NCBI RefSeq assembly: GCF_000963005.1
Contig: NZ_JZHZ01000007.1
Coordinates: 544,412 to 608,411, forward strand
Length of the DNA stretch: 64,000 nucleotides
Source of the DNA: Xanthomonas sp. GPE 39
GTDB taxonomy: Bacteria; Pseudomonadota; Gammaproteobacteria; Xanthomonadales; Xanthomonadaceae
Direction: 5' to 3'
A program made the translations under genes and the position numbers. The notes under the pieces are model-generated. The model was given only the letters and a program-made list of their open reading frames with translations. It did not search any database and had not been told where the DNA came from. Below, piece by piece: positions 17,293 through 26,911 of this stretch. The stretch's first letter is position 1. Every line of letters begins with the position of its first letter.

Positions 17293-17868
17293 ATGACTGC
17301 TTCCCCTCCGATCCCGCGTGAGGCGGCCGCGCGCGGCCGCTGGCCGTTGGTCGCGCTGTTCGTCCTGTTTTTCGGCTCGATGCTGGCCGCTGGTGTGCTG
17401 CGCTTTTCCGGCTGGCAGCCGCCGGCGCGCCGCAATCATGGAGAATTGCTGAGGCCACCGGCCGACCTGCGTGCGCTGCAACCTCGGCTGGCCGATGGCA
17501 GCCTCTATGCCTGGCGGCCGCAGCAGCGTCTGTGGCGCATCGCGCTGGCGCCGCCGGCGGAATGTGCCAGTGTCTGCGACGCGTTGGCGCGCGAGCTGGA
17601 CAAGGTCTGGGAATTGTTCGGCCACGACGCCGATCACGTGCAGATCCTGTGGATCGGCACGCCTTCGCCATGGATCCGGGCGCTACCCCCGGTGCGGGTG
17701 CTGCGCGCGGACCCGGCGCTGTTGGCCGCGCTGCCGCGAGCACATGATGCTGCAGGGGTGCCGGTCTACGTCATCGATCCCAATGGCTTCGTCGTGCTGC
17801 GCTATGCCCCTGGTTTCGACCCGGCTGGATTGCGTAGCGATCTGGCGAAACTGTTGAAACTTCTGTGA
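17293..17868 (+). CDS. Sco-like membrane protein with a CxxxC motif
   Basis: A 191-residue protein anchored by one N-terminal helix (about residues 17-37), with a periplasmic thioredoxin-like domain. It has the Sco-type motif CASVC (Cys91 and Cys95), a Cys-x3-Cys as in Sco1/SenC copper chaperones, and a YVIDPNGFVVLRY strand typical of that fold. The family is poorly conserved overall and is usually annotated as hypothetical. Placed between SURF1 and ctaA, it probably takes the part of Sco in maturing CuA of subunit II; that is inference. The start at ATG 17293 is preferred over GTG 17266. Its stop overlaps a possible GTG start of ctaA. Confidence 0.75.
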   Translation: MTASPPIPREAAARGRWPLVALFVLFFGSMLAAGVLRFSGWQPPARRNHGELLRPPADLRALQPRLADGSLYAWRPQQRLWRIALAPPAECASVCDALARELDKVWELFGHDADHVQILWIGTPSPWIRALPPVRVLRADPALLAALPRAHDAAGVPVYVIDPNGFVVLRYAPGFDPAGLRSDLAKLLKLL

Positions 17869-17879
17869 GCCACCTGCCT

Positions 17880-19043
17880 ATGAGCTTGTTCGCGCCGCCG
17901 GCGCTGTTCCGTCACTTCCACCGCATGGCTTGGTTGGCGGCGCTGTTCACCGCCAGCACCGTCATGTTCGGCGCGTTCGTGCGCCTGTCCGATGCGGGCA
18001 TGAGCTGCCCGGACTGGCCGACCTGCTACGGTCGGGTGACTTGGCCGCAGACCAGTGCCGAAGCCAACACCCACACGGCCAGCAAGATCCGTCCGCTGGA
18101 GACGCGCAAAGTCTGGCGTGAGCAGATACACCGTTTTCTCGCCGGTGCGCTGGGGGTGGAGGTGTTGGTGTTGTCGCTGCTGGCGGCGCGCCGGCGTCGG
18201 CTGGGGATTGCCCGGATCCTCGCTGCGGCGCTGCTGGTAGCGCTGTCGATCCCGCTGTATATGTCCGGCTGGCCGGCACTGGCGATGCTCTTGGCGGTGA
18301 GCGCGGAGGGGATACTGTTGCTGGCAGCGTGGCGCTGGTCCAATGCCGATCTCGCCCGCGTGGCGGTGCTGGCCCTGACGGTGGTGATTTTCCAGGCGTT
18401 GTTGGGCATGTGGACGGTCACCATGCTGCTCAAGCCGATCGTGGTGATGGGGCATTTGCTGGGCGCGTTGACGCTTTTTTCGTTGCTGGTGTGGATGGCC
18501 TGGCGTGCCACGCACTTGCCGATCACCCTGGCCGATGCGACCCAGTTGCAGTGGTTGTTGCGTATCGGTGTGGCGCTGTTGCTGGTGCAGATCGCGCTGG
18601 GCGGGTGGGTCAGCGCCAACTACGCGGCATTGGCCTGCGGTGGCGGTAGTTGGTCGCCAGACAATTTTCCGCGCTGCGTCAGCCAGTGGTGGCCGCCGCA
18701 CGATTTCCGCGCCGGTTTCACCTTATGGCGCGCCATCGGCGTGGACTACGAAGGCGGTGTCCTCGACGGCGCGGCGCGCATCGCGATCCAGATGGCGCAC
18801 CGGATGATGGCGATGGGCGTCGCCGCTTATCTGCTCTGGCTGGGCTGGCGCTTGAGCCGCTCGCCGGGCATGCGCAGCTGGGTGGTGGCGTTGCTGGCGT
18901 TGTTGGTTGCTCAGATCGGTCTTGGCATTCTCAATGTTAAGTTGGCGTTGCCGTTGCCCGTGGCGGTGTTGCACAACGCCGGGGCGGTGGCGTTGTTGTT
19001 CGTGCTGGTGTCGTTGCTGGCACGGCTGCGAGCGCCGCAATGA
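17880..19043 (+). CDS. ctaA: Heme A synthase (COX15/CtaA)
   Basis: Oxidises the C8 methyl group of heme O to give heme A. An integral membrane protein of about 387 residues with eight helices in two related halves. The heme-ligand His regions are visible (EQIHRFLAG and [10 protein letters not shown] in the first half, AHRMMAMG in the second). A GTG at 17865 would add five residues and overlap the previous stop; the ATG at 17880 gives the family-like beginning [15 protein letters not shown]. It overlaps ctaB by four bases (ATGA), so the two heme-modifying enzymes are translationally coupled. Confidence 0.92.
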   Translation: MSLFAPPALFRHFHRMAWLAALFTASTVMFGAFVRLSDAGMSCPDWPTCYGRVTWPQTSAEANTHTASKIRPLETRKVWREQIHRFLAGALGVEVLVLSLLAARRRRLGIARILAAALLVALSIPLYMSGWPALAMLLAVSAEGILLLAAWRWSNADLARVAVLALTVVIFQALLGMWTVTMLLKPIVVMGHLLGALTLFSLLVWMAWRATHLPITLADATQLQWLLRIGVALLLVQIALGGWVSANYAALACGGGSWSPDNFPRCVSQWWPPHDFRAGFTLWRAIGVDYEGGVLDGAARIAIQMAHRMMAMGVAAYLLWLGWRLSRSPGMRSWVVALLALLVAQIGLGILNVKLALPLPVAVLHNAGAVALLFVLVSLLARLRAPQ

Positions 19044-19939
19044 GTGCGCGTGGCGTCTACTGGCGCGATTACTGGGATCTGACCAAACCCAAGGTGGTGG
19101 CGCTGATCGTGTTCACCGCGCTGGTCGGTATGTGTCTGGCGATCCCGGGTCTGCCGACCTGGACACAGGTACGCACCGGGTTACTCGGTTTCTTTGGTAT
19201 CTGGTTGGCTGCTTCGGCGGCGGCGGCAATCAACCAGTTGTTGGATGCGCGCATCGATGCGCAGATGGCCCGCACTTCCTGGCGTCCGTTGGTGGTGGGC
19301 AAGGTGTTGCCGTGGCAGGTGCTGTTGTTCGCCACGTTGCTCACCACGCTGTCGATGACGGTATTGGTGGTGTGGGTCAACGTCATCACCGCGGTATTGA
19401 CCTTCGCTTCGTTGATTGGCTATGCGGTGGTCTATACGGTGTTCCTGAAGCGCACCACGCCGCAGAACATCGTCATCGGTGGCCTGGCCGGCGCGGCGCC
19501 GCCGTTGCTGGGCTGGGCCGCGATCACCGGCATGCAGGGGCAGTGGGACTGGGCCTACGCCTCGTTGCTGGTGTTGATCATCTTCGTATGGACGCCGCCG
19601 CATTTCTGGGCGTTGGCGATCTTCCGTCGCGCCGATTACGCCAAAGCGGCGATTCCGATGTTACCCATCACCCATGGTGTGGCGCACACGCGCAAGCAGA
19701 TTCTGCTGTACACGCTGCTGCTGGTCGTGGCGACGTTGCTGCCGGTGGTCGTGGGGATGAGTGGTGTGTTTTATCTCGGCGGCACCCTGGTGCTGGATGC
19801 GGTGTTTCTCTGGTACGCCTGGCGCATGCTCGACCCGCCAGACGAAATGTTTTCGATGCGCATGTTCGGCTACTCCATCGTGTACCTGATGGCGTTGTTT
19901 GCATTCTTGCTGGTCGATCACTGGGTGTTGCCGGGCTAG
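19040..19939 (+). CDS. ctaB: Protoheme IX farnesyltransferase (heme O synthase)
   Basis: Adds a farnesyl group to protoheme, giving heme O, the substrate of CtaA. It has 299 residues and about nine membrane helices. The prenyltransferase motif is [19 protein letters not shown], with the first Asp pair that binds the Mg-diphosphate; a second conserved loop is [11 protein letters not shown]. It is the last gene of the oxidase region, followed by a GC-rich hairpin before a convergent gene. Confidence 0.95.
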   Translation: MSARGVYWRDYWDLTKPKVVALIVFTALVGMCLAIPGLPTWTQVRTGLLGFFGIWLAASAAAAINQLLDARIDAQMARTSWRPLVVGKVLPWQVLLFATLLTTLSMTVLVVWVNVITAVLTFASLIGYAVVYTVFLKRTTPQNIVIGGLAGAAPPLLGWAAITGMQGQWDWAYASLLVLIIFVWTPPHFWALAIFRRADYAKAAIPMLPITHGVAHTRKQILLYTLLLVVATLLPVVVGMSGVFYLGGTLVLDAVFLWYAWRMLDPPDEMFSMRMFGYSIVYLMALFAFLLVDHWVLPG

Positions 19940-19942
19940 GAG

Positions 19943-19961
19943 GCGGCGCCGTCGGCGCCGC
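19943..19961. terminator. GC-rich hairpin between convergent genes
   Basis: GCGGCGCC and GGCGCCGC form an 8-bp perfect stem with loop GTC, just after the ctaB stop and before the end of the thioredoxin lipoprotein gene on the other strand. There is no T run. Its position suggests a shared terminator. Confidence 0.45.
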
Positions 19962-19984
19962 GTCCATCGCGACTGCGGCTCAGC

Positions 19985-21571
19985 TCAGCTCAGCCAGTGT
20001 GGGCAATTGTCGCGTTCCTGTTTGCTGCAGTTTTGCTGCATTTTCTGCTGCAGGCGTGCCAGCACGGCGTTGCCGTTGTGTTGCTTGCTCCAGTCTTTCA
20101 GCTTCTTGCCCAGGGTGTCGAAGCGTTGCCGGTGGCGCTGAAGGTAGTCGTCGGGCTGGTGAGCCAGTTCGGCGATCATTTGCGCTGTGGCGTTCTCGAT
20201 GGCGGCTGCGTTGTCCGGTTGCAGGCGGATCAAGCCATTGACGTAACGTGTATCGGAATTCAAGCGCAGGGATGGACTCTGGACGCTGTCGCGTGTCTTT
20301 TTCAGCCAATACAGCGCGGTTTGCTTGTCGCCGCGCTCCTCGGCCAGACCGGCCAATTTGGGCATGTAGTAGTAAGGCGTCTTGCTGCGCCCGAGTTCGG
20401 CTAGCAGCAACTGTTCGCTGCCGGCTTTGTCGCCGATGGTATCGAGCAGGTCGGCGACCATGCTGATCGTGGACTGGCGTTCGGCATCGCTGTGTGCAGC
20501 CTGTTCGGCCCAGTGCACGCGTTGTCGTATTTTTTCCACCACGGCAGCCGGCAGTGGCGGAGGAGCAGGCGCCGTCGGGCCTGGGTCCGCCGGCTGCCCC
20601 TGTGCCAGCCGCGCCAGTGCGATGTCGGCATAGACAGTTTCCAGGCGATCACTGATCGGTAAGCGACTGTCGGTGTAGACCTTGTCCAGTGCCTGTGTCA
20701 GCGCGTTGGACAACGTGGCGCGCTCGCTTGCATTCGCCGCTCCGGCTTGTATCAGTTCGTGTGCCGATTCGGTCAGTGTGCTGAGGTTGGCGCGGACTTC
20801 GGCAGGATCGGACACGACGGCCTGCAGTAGGGCGCGATTGGTCGCGCGCTGTTTGGGTGTCGGCGAGGTGTCGGTTGCGTTCATGCTCAGCGCCAACAAC
20901 GCGAAGCGGCGTTGCAGTGCAGGCTGTGGCGCGGCGGCAGCCAGGCGTGCGAGCACGTCAGCAGTGTGTTCGGACTTGATCAAATGCGCGCCATCTAAGC
21001 TCCAGTCGTATTGGCTGAGTATGGTCCAGTCGTCGTTGCTGAGCGTGGCTGGTTCTTTCAGGGCTTGCTGCAGTAATTGCGCCGAGCTGGAGGTGCGGTT
21101 TGCGGCCACGCGCAGCGCTTCGGCCAGATGGGCGGTGTCGCTGTCGCCGGCCAGACGGGTGATTTCGCTACGGTCCGGAGCCAACACGATGATGGTCGGA
21201 TAGCCCTTGATACCGAAGCGCTCGCCCCAGGCTTGCGCACTTTCCAAGTCGCCATCCAGATGCACCGCGACGAAGGCGCGAGTACGTGCGATGAAGGCCG
21301 GGTCCTTGAACAGCGTGGCCTTGAGCCGATTGCAGGGTGGGCACCACACCGCGCCCCAGTAGAGCAGCAGCGGTTTGTTTTGTTCACGGGCTTCGGCGAA
21401 GGCATCGTCGAGGTCGCCTTCGTGCCATGCGATGCCGGTATTGTCTTTTGCGGGGGCTGGCGCAGTGGCCTTGGGCGTTGCGGGAGCGGGTGGTTTTTCA
21501 CAGGCGCTCAGGGCCAGCAACGTGGCCAGACTGGAGGAAAGCATGGCGGAACGGCGGAGCATACGGCTCAT
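19985..21571 (-). CDS. Thioredoxin-domain lipoprotein
   Basis: A 528-residue envelope protein. From the ATG at 21571 it has a lipoprotein signal with lipobox LSAC (Cys24). A Pro/Ala linker leads to a thioredoxin domain (about residues 45-165) with active site WCPPC (Cys77, Cys80). The remaining 350 residues are helical and repeat-like, rich in Ala, Leu and Gln, probably TPR-like, and end in CSKQERDNCPHWLS. Family relatives are described as thioredoxin family proteins; the substrate is unknown. It may reduce disulfides in the periplasm, and the neighbouring oxidase genes need thiol reduction of CuA cysteines, but the gene is on the other strand, so the link is weak. A longer frame from 21646 is less likely. 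Confidence 0.82.
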   Translation of the reverse strand: MSRMLRRSAMLSSSLATLLALSACEKPPAPATPKATAPAPAKDNTGIAWHEGDLDDAFAEAREQNKPLLLYWGAVWCPPCNRLKATLFKDPAFIARTRAFVAVHLDGDLESAQAWGERFGIKGYPTIIVLAPDRSEITRLAGDSDTAHLAEALRVAANRTSSSAQLLQQALKEPATLSNDDWTILSQYDWSLDGAHLIKSEHTADVLARLAAAAPQPALQRRFALLALSMNATDTSPTPKQRATNRALLQAVVSDPAEVRANLSTLTESAHELIQAGAANASERATLSNALTQALDKVYTDSRLPISDRLETVYADIALARLAQGQPADPGPTAPAPPPLPAAVVEKIRQRVHWAEQAAHSDAERQSTISMVADLLDTIGDKAGSEQLLLAELGRSKTPYYYMPKLAGLAEERGDKQTALYWLKKTRDSVQSPSLRLNSDTRYVNGLIRLQPDNAAAIENATAQMIAELAHQPDDYLQRHRQRFDTLGKKLKDWSKQHNGNAVLARLQQKMQQNCSKQERDNCPHWLS

Positions 21572-21754
21572 ATGAGGCACCGGTAGGGGGAGGGTGGCGC
21601 GACTGGGGCGGCCTCCTACTTTACCCAGTGACCGCTGCTGTGGCACATCACGTTTGCATCTGTGCTGATGCCACTTTGGTTGTGCTCGCGATCACGGTAT
21701 CGTTGGCTGTGTGCGCCATCGGCTGGATCCGCGCCACGGATGCGGCGCATCCGC

Positions 21755-22744
21755 TTACTGCGTGCGTGTCATCTTTGCCGCGCGTGCATAGCGTTGCGCG
21801 ATCACCGCGCAGACGATCAACTGGATCTGGTGGTAAAGCATCACCGGCAGCACGATCGCGCCGAGGCTGCCACTGGCGAACAGTACCTTGGCCATCGGCA
21901 CGCCAGTGGCCAGACTCTTCTTGGAGCCGCAGAACACGATCGAAATTTCGTCCTCGCGGGAAAAACCCAGTCGCCGCGCAGCGAATGTGATCAGCAACAT
22001 CGCCAGCGCCAGCAATAAGGCTCCGGTGACCGCCACACCGAGCAGTGCCGGCAGCGGCGTTTTACGCCATAAACCTTCGATCACCGCCGCACTGAATGCG
22101 GTGTACACCACCAGCAGAATCGTACCCTGGTCGGTGTAGCGCAGCAGCGCGCGGCGGCGATCGACCCAGGCGCCGATCCATGGCCGCAACAGATGACCGG
22201 CGACGAACGGCACCAATAACTGCAGCATGATCTTGCCCATCGCTTCCAGCGGATTGGCCATGGCGCTCTGTGCGCCGGCCAGCAGGCCCATCAGCAACGG
22301 GGTCAGAAACACGCCAAGCAGGCTCGACAGCGAGGCGCTGCACACGGCGGCCGATACGTTGCCGCCAGCCATCGAGGTGAACGCGATCGACGACTGTACC
22401 GTGGATGGCAGCGCACACAGGAACAGCGCGCCAATGTACAACTCAGGGGTCAACAGGACGTGCGCCAGGGGTTTGAACAGCAAGCCCAGCAGCGGAAACA
22501 GAATGAAGGTGGCGGCGAAGATGGTCAGATGCAGGCGCCAGTGCAGCGCGCCAGACAGGATGGCCTCACGCGACAGCCGTGCACCGTGCAGGAAGAACAG
22601 TGCGGCGATGGCCAGGTCGGTGACCACGTCCATGACTCCCGCCGCAGGCCCGTAGACCGGCAGTAGCGAGGCGAGCGACACCGTGCACAACAGTGCCACG
22701 GTGAAGGGGTCGATGCGCAGGCGGGCGAGCCAGGAGCTGATCAT
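21755..22744 (-). CDS. Bile acid:sodium symporter family (SBF-like) transporter
   Basis: A membrane protein of 329 residues with nine to ten helices, from the ATG at 22744 (MISSWLARLRIDPF). It matches the SBF-like family (YfeH/RCH1 type): the typical FFLHGARLSREAI, CALPSTVQSSIAFT and VFCGSKKSLATGVPMA segments are present. These carriers are thought to move organic anions with sodium; the substrate here is not known. The open frame continues upstream to 22933, but that part is not coding-like. It is a single gene between the thioredoxin lipoprotein gene and dnaG. Confidence 0.88.
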   Translation of the reverse strand: MISSWLARLRIDPFTVALLCTVSLASLLPVYGPAAGVMDVVTDLAIAALFFLHGARLSREAILSGALHWRLHLTIFAATFILFPLLGLLFKPLAHVLLTPELYIGALFLCALPSTVQSSIAFTSMAGGNVSAAVCSASLSSLLGVFLTPLLMGLLAGAQSAMANPLEAMGKIMLQLLVPFVAGHLLRPWIGAWVDRRRALLRYTDQGTILLVVYTAFSAAVIEGLWRKTPLPALLGVAVTGALLLALAMLLITFAARRLGFSREDEISIVFCGSKKSLATGVPMAKVLFASGSLGAIVLPVMLYHQIQLIVCAVIAQRYARAAKMTRTQ

Positions 22745-23064
22745 GCGATGGGATGGTGCGATGCAGTCTGTATTGTAGGAAATGCAGTTGGTGCAGGCCA
22801 ATCCAGGACGTGCGGCGTTGGCAACGAGCAAATCTATCGTTGCAACGCTTTTTCGGTCCAATTCACCGAGTGAAGGTGTCGGCAATGTTCGGTGAGACGC
22901 TGTCATGACCTCGGCGATGCAGGCTTGTTGCAATGGCTTGTTTCAATCCATTGCGACTGGTTTTGCGCTCACTTCAACGTGCGTCGTGCGTCGTGCGTCG
23001 ATCACATGCCCCAATCCGGATTTCGCATCCTCTGGCTCGGCTTTGCGCATCCGCAGGGCAGCGC

Positions 23065-24801
23065 TCAGCGCAACGTCGCAAGCACCTTCAGTAGTTCGCG
23101 CAGTTCGTACTTATCGGTTTCGTCCAGTCCTTGCGCGCGTTGCTTGGCCTGTAGTTCGTCCAGGCGTTGTTGCAAAGTCTGTTTCTCCAGTTGCGCCATC
23201 ACGTCGAGTAACTCTTGACGCCAGCTCGCGCTATCGCCGGGAATCTCCTGCATCACCAGTTTCTGCAGTGCGGCCAGTTCTTCGCGTTCGTGGAAGTGTT
23301 CCAGTAGCGCGCCAGTGGTGATTTCTGGCCGCGTATGTACGATCTGCAATAGTTCGATGAGTAATTCGATGCCGGGTAGGCGCAGGCCGGCGAACGGATA
23401 GGGTGGTGGCAATTCCAGCGCCAGCGCCGGCATTTGCAGCAAACGTGCGATTGCCTCGCGGACCAGGCTGCGTTTGTGCGCCGACTGCACGGGCCGCACT
23501 GGGCTTCTGTTCGCTGATGTGGTGACGGGTGCGGCCGCGCCGATGCCGGTGAGTTCGGTCAGGCGCTGGCGCATCAGGTCGCCGAACGCGCCGTCGGGAA
23601 TCTGCGCCAGCATCGGTCGCGCGCGCTCGGCCAGACGCGCCTTACCGTCGAGTGTGCTCAGGTTGATCTCGCGGGAAAGTTCGTCGAAGAAGAATTGCGA
23701 CAGCGGCGTGGCCTGGGCAAGGCGCGTGTCGAATGCCGCCGCGCCTTCCTTGCGCACGATGGTGTCCGGGTCCTCGCCATCGGGCAGGAACAGGAAAAAT
23801 GCCTGGCGTCCGTCCTTCATTCGCGGCAGGACCGATTCCAGCGCCTTCCAGCCAGCGCGGCGCCCGGCGGCGTCGCCGTCGAAGCAGAAGAACACGTCCG
23901 GCGCATTGCGGAACAGCAGTTCGGCATGCTCCGGCGTGGTGGCCGTGCCCAGTGTCGCCACCGCTTGGGTCACGCCGAACTGGAACAGCGAGACGACATC
24001 CATGTAACCCTCGACTACGATCAGCCGCTCGATCTTCTGGTTGCTTTGGCGCACCTGCCACAGCCCGTACAGCTCGCGTCCCTTGTGGAATAGCGCGGTC
24101 TCCGGCGAGTTCAGGTATTTGGGGCCATCGTCCTTGTCCAGAACGCGGCCGCCGAAGGCGATTACCCGTCCACGGCGGTCGAAGATCGGGAACATCACCC
24201 GGTCGCGGAACTTGTCGTAGATGTGGCCGCGGTCGTTTTTGGAGAACAATCCGGCGCGGTCGAGCAACTTATGCCGACGCTCGTCGGTGCCTAGCGCATC
24301 CTTGAGCGCGCTGTAGCCGTCTGGCGCATAGCCGATCTGGAAGCGTGCGCGGTTCTCCGCATCCACGCCACGACCATCCAGATAGCTGCGTGCTTTGTCG
24401 CTGGTGTCGAGTTGGCGTTGGAAGAATTTCGTCGCCGCTTCCAGCGCCGAGTACAGGTCGCGATGGTCTTCGCCAGCCGCTTGTGCGGCGCCGCGTTGTT
24501 GCGCGTCGCGCGGCACTTCCATTCCGGCGCGCTTGGCCAGCTCGTCCACCGCGTCGAGAAATTCGAGGCGGTCGTAGTTGATCAGGAAGCTGATCGCGGT
24601 GCCGTGCGCACCGCAGCCGAAGCAGTGATAGAACTGTTTGGTCGGAGAGACCGTGAACGAGGCCGAGCGCTCGTCGTGGAACGGGCAGCGCGCCGCGTAC
24701 TCCTTGCCTTGGCGCTTCAGTGGCACGCGCGTGCCGATCACCTCGACGATGTCGGTGCGTGCGAGCAGATCGTCGATGAATGCGTCGGGGATGCGGGCCA
24801 T
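23065..24801 (-). CDS. dnaG: DNA primase
   Basis: Makes RNA primers for the replication fork. It has 578 residues from the ATG at 24801 (MARIPDAFIDDLLART), the canonical N terminus. Zinc-binding domain with CPFH and CFGCG (Cys/His/Cys/Cys around residues 40-65). Catalytic core with the TOPRIM signatures VVEGYMDVV (Glu) and FDGDAAGRRA (Asp-x-Asp). The C-terminal DnaB-binding region (about 440-578) is helical and variable. Part of the conserved rpsU-dnaG neighbourhood, here with yqeY and a YihY gene in between. Confidence 0.96.
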   Translation of the reverse strand: MARIPDAFIDDLLARTDIVEVIGTRVPLKRQGKEYAARCPFHDERSASFTVSPTKQFYHCFGCGAHGTAISFLINYDRLEFLDAVDELAKRAGMEVPRDAQQRGAAQAAGEDHRDLYSALEAATKFFQRQLDTSDKARSYLDGRGVDAENRARFQIGYAPDGYSALKDALGTDERRHKLLDRAGLFSKNDRGHIYDKFRDRVMFPIFDRRGRVIAFGGRVLDKDDGPKYLNSPETALFHKGRELYGLWQVRQSNQKIERLIVVEGYMDVVSLFQFGVTQAVATLGTATTPEHAELLFRNAPDVFFCFDGDAAGRRAGWKALESVLPRMKDGRQAFFLFLPDGEDPDTIVRKEGAAAFDTRLAQATPLSQFFFDELSREINLSTLDGKARLAERARPMLAQIPDGAFGDLMRQRLTELTGIGAAAPVTTSANRSPVRPVQSAHKRSLVREAIARLLQMPALALELPPPYPFAGLRLPGIELLIELLQIVHTRPEITTGALLEHFHEREELAALQKLVMQEIPGDSASWRQELLDVMAQLEKQTLQQRLDELQAKQRAQGLDETDKYELRELLKVLATLR

Positions 24802-24884
24802 CGGCATAGGATGCCACGCGTGCGTGTCCTCGCCACGGGTCCGGTGCTGCGCGGCGCGACCGATTCAGTGCGGTGGCACTGCGC

Positions 24885-25805
24885 TTATGGCGCTGGGTGG
24901 GTCGATTCCGGCGCGGTGGAGCGGGCGTGGCGCGCCTGGCGCTCGTCGATCACGGCGGTGATCAGCGCGCCCACGAAGAACACCACCGTGGCGTAATAGA
25001 TCCACACCAGCAGGATCACGGGCGCACCCATGGAGCCGTAGGCGCTGCCCGGCGCGGCGGTGGCGATGTACACGCCGATCGCATAGCGCCCAATCACGAA
25101 AAGACAGGCGGTGATGGCGCCGCCGATGATTGCCTGCCGCCACGCCACGCGCCGGTCTGGCAGGTAGTGGTAGAGCACGGCGAAGGCCAGCACGTAGATC
25201 GCCAACGTGGAGGCGTAGCCCACCGCCGGCAGCAGTGATGGCATTCGTGCGAAGGCGACCTGCAGCACCGTGGTCAGGATCATCGAAATCAACAGCAGGA
25301 AACCCAGCGCGAAGACCACGCCGAAAGAGAACACGCGTTTCTTCAGCCATGGCAGCAGGCCGTCGAGCTGCTGCTTGTCGGTGCGGAAGATCAGATTCAG
25401 CGCATTTTGCAGTTGCGCGAATACCGCCGTGGCGCCGACGAACAGCAATAAGGTGCTCCATAGTCCGGCCAGCGAGCCGATGCTGGGCTGGTTCTTGGCG
25501 TTGTCGATCACCGTCTGTGCGACCTCGCGTGCGCCGTTCCCGGCCAGTTGCCCAATCTGCGCGATCAGCGTTTGCTGCGCTTGCGGATATAGCGAGGCGG
25601 TCAGCCACAGCAGCAGTACGAGCAGCGGCGCCAGCGACAGCAGCGCGTAGAAGGACAGCGAGGCGGCCTGGGTCATCAGGTCGATCTCGGCGAAGCGCCG
25701 CGCCAGTGCCGCCGGCAGGCTTTGCTGCAGGCGGTCCAGATGCGTATGCAGGCGTGCGGATGATAGGGACATGGGCGCAGGATCTTCGGCGCGCGGCGTC
25801 GGCAA
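24885..25805 (-). CDS. YihY/UPF0761 family inner membrane protein
   Basis: A protein of 306 residues (295 if the ATG at 25772 is used). It has about six membrane helices in the pattern of the YihY family, once called ribonuclease BN or BrkB. Family landmarks are AASLSFYALLSLAPLLVLLL near the N terminus and GAPVILLVWIYYATVVFFVGA near the end. The protein is not RNase BN; in E. coli and other bacteria its role is unclear. It is on the same strand as dnaG and yqeY, with about 80 bp to dnaG. Confidence 0.85.
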   Translation of the reverse strand: MPTPRAEDPAPMSLSSARLHTHLDRLQQSLPAALARRFAEIDLMTQAASLSFYALLSLAPLLVLLLWLTASLYPQAQQTLIAQIGQLAGNGAREVAQTVIDNAKNQPSIGSLAGLWSTLLLFVGATAVFAQLQNALNLIFRTDKQQLDGLLPWLKKRVFSFGVVFALGFLLLISMILTTVLQVAFARMPSLLPAVGYASTLAIYVLAFAVLYHYLPDRRVAWRQAIIGGAITACLFVIGRYAIGVYIATAAPGSAYGSMGAPVILLVWIYYATVVFFVGALITAVIDERQARHARSTAPESTHPAP

Positions 25806-25895
25806 CGCCAGCCCCGCGCTGCGCGCGGTAAAGCGCGGGCTTGCCGGTGTTGTAGCAGCCCCGCGCGAAAAATGGGTGAAGCGTGATGCGCCGGA

Positions 25896-26342
25896 TCAGC
25901 CGCCCAGTTGCTGCTTGACCAGGGCCGAGACCTGGCCCATGTCGGCCTTGCCGGCGAGCATCGGCTTCAGTGCGCCCATTAATTTCCCCATGTCGGCCGG
26001 AGTACTGGCGCCGGTCTGTGCGATCGCGGCCTGGATCGCGGCAATGATCTCGGCCTCGCCAAGTTTGACTGGGAGATAGCGCGCAATCACCGTGAGCTCT
26101 TCGCGCTCGATGCTGGCCAGATCCTCGCGACCGGCGGCCTCGTACTGGTTCACCGAGTCCTTGCGTTGCTTGACCATCTTGTCCATGACGGCGATCACCG
26201 CAGCGTCGTCCATGTCCACGCGCTCGTCCACTTCCCTCTGCTTGATCGCCGCGTTGATCAGCCGGATCACGCCCAGGCTGTGCTTGTCGCCGGACTTCAT
26301 CGCGGCCTTCATGTCGTCGGTGAGCTGCTGTTTGAGGGTCAT
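25896..26342 (-). CDS. yqeY: GatB/YqeY domain protein
   Basis: A 148-residue helical protein that matches YqeY, related to the tail domain of GatB/GatE that contacts tRNA. It begins MTLKQQLTDDMKAAMKSGDK and contains VIRLINAAIKQREVD and the C-terminal MGKLMGALKPMLAGKADMG block. The ATG at 26342 gives the conserved start; an upstream extension to 26435 is not conserved-looking. Its molecular role is not settled. It commonly sits between rpsU and dnaG, as here. Confidence 0.92.
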   Translation of the reverse strand: MTLKQQLTDDMKAAMKSGDKHSLGVIRLINAAIKQREVDERVDMDDAAVIAVMDKMVKQRKDSVNQYEAAGREDLASIEREELTVIARYLPVKLGEAEIIAAIQAAIAQTGASTPADMGKLMGALKPMLAGKADMGQVSALVKQQLGG

Positions 26343-26482
26343 GACGGGTTCCACCGTGGAGGAAAAAGACGGGAGCATTCTAGGCAACGCCACCGCGACA
26401 AGCCGTTGCCCATGGGAATGGCGCGGCTGGTACAACCTGGCTGCGACAGCGCCTGGATTGCAGCGTGTGGCGAGGGAGACGC

Positions 26483-26514
26483 AAAAAGCCGGCGACGCTT
26501 GCGCGTGCCGGCTT
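26483..26514 (-). terminator. Terminator of rpsU (minus strand)
   Basis: On the minus strand AAGCCGGC pairs with GCCGGCTT, with an inner ACGC/GCGT stem and a TTTTT tail. It lies 60 bp after the rpsU stop. Some read-through may feed yqeY and dnaG. Confidence 0.85.
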
Positions 26515-26574
26515 CGTGGGCTTACCGTAGCGCCTGCCCAAACCAGCAGGCCGCGCTACCGTAGGCCGCGATCC

Positions 26575-26790
26575 TCAGTACAGGCGCTGGCGCTTGGTGA
26601 CGTCGCGCGAGGTGCGGCGCAGTTGACGCTTCACCGCAGCGGCGGCTTTGCGCTTGCGTTCCTGGGTCGGCTTTTCGTAGAACTCGCGCTTGCGGGTTTC
26701 GGCCAGTACGCCGGCCTTTTCGCAGGTGCGCTTGAAGCGACGGAGCGCAAACTCGAAGGGCTCGTTTTCGCGGACTTTGACGCTGGGCAT
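26575..26790 (-). CDS. rpsU: 30S ribosomal protein S21
   Basis: A 71-residue basic protein ([19 protein letters not shown] and so on), the full length of gammaproteobacterial S21. It binds the 30S platform near the anti-Shine-Dalgarno sequence. The start is the ATG at 26790; a longer open frame reaches 26928 but lacks S21 similarity. It diverges from tsaD across about 120 bp, the classical arrangement, and has its own terminator. Confidence 0.97.
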   Translation of the reverse strand: MPSVKVRENEPFEFALRRFKRTCEKAGVLAETRKREFYEKPTQERKRKAAAAVKRQLRRTSRDVTKRQRLY

Positions 26791-26911
26791 GGAATCTCCG
26801 GGGCACAATGGTGACCGGGTCACGCCCGGCGAGCCGCACATTATAGCGACGGATTCTCGCGCTGCAAGCACGGGGTTTGGCCTGCCGCCGATTCGGCCCC
26901 ACAATGCACGG

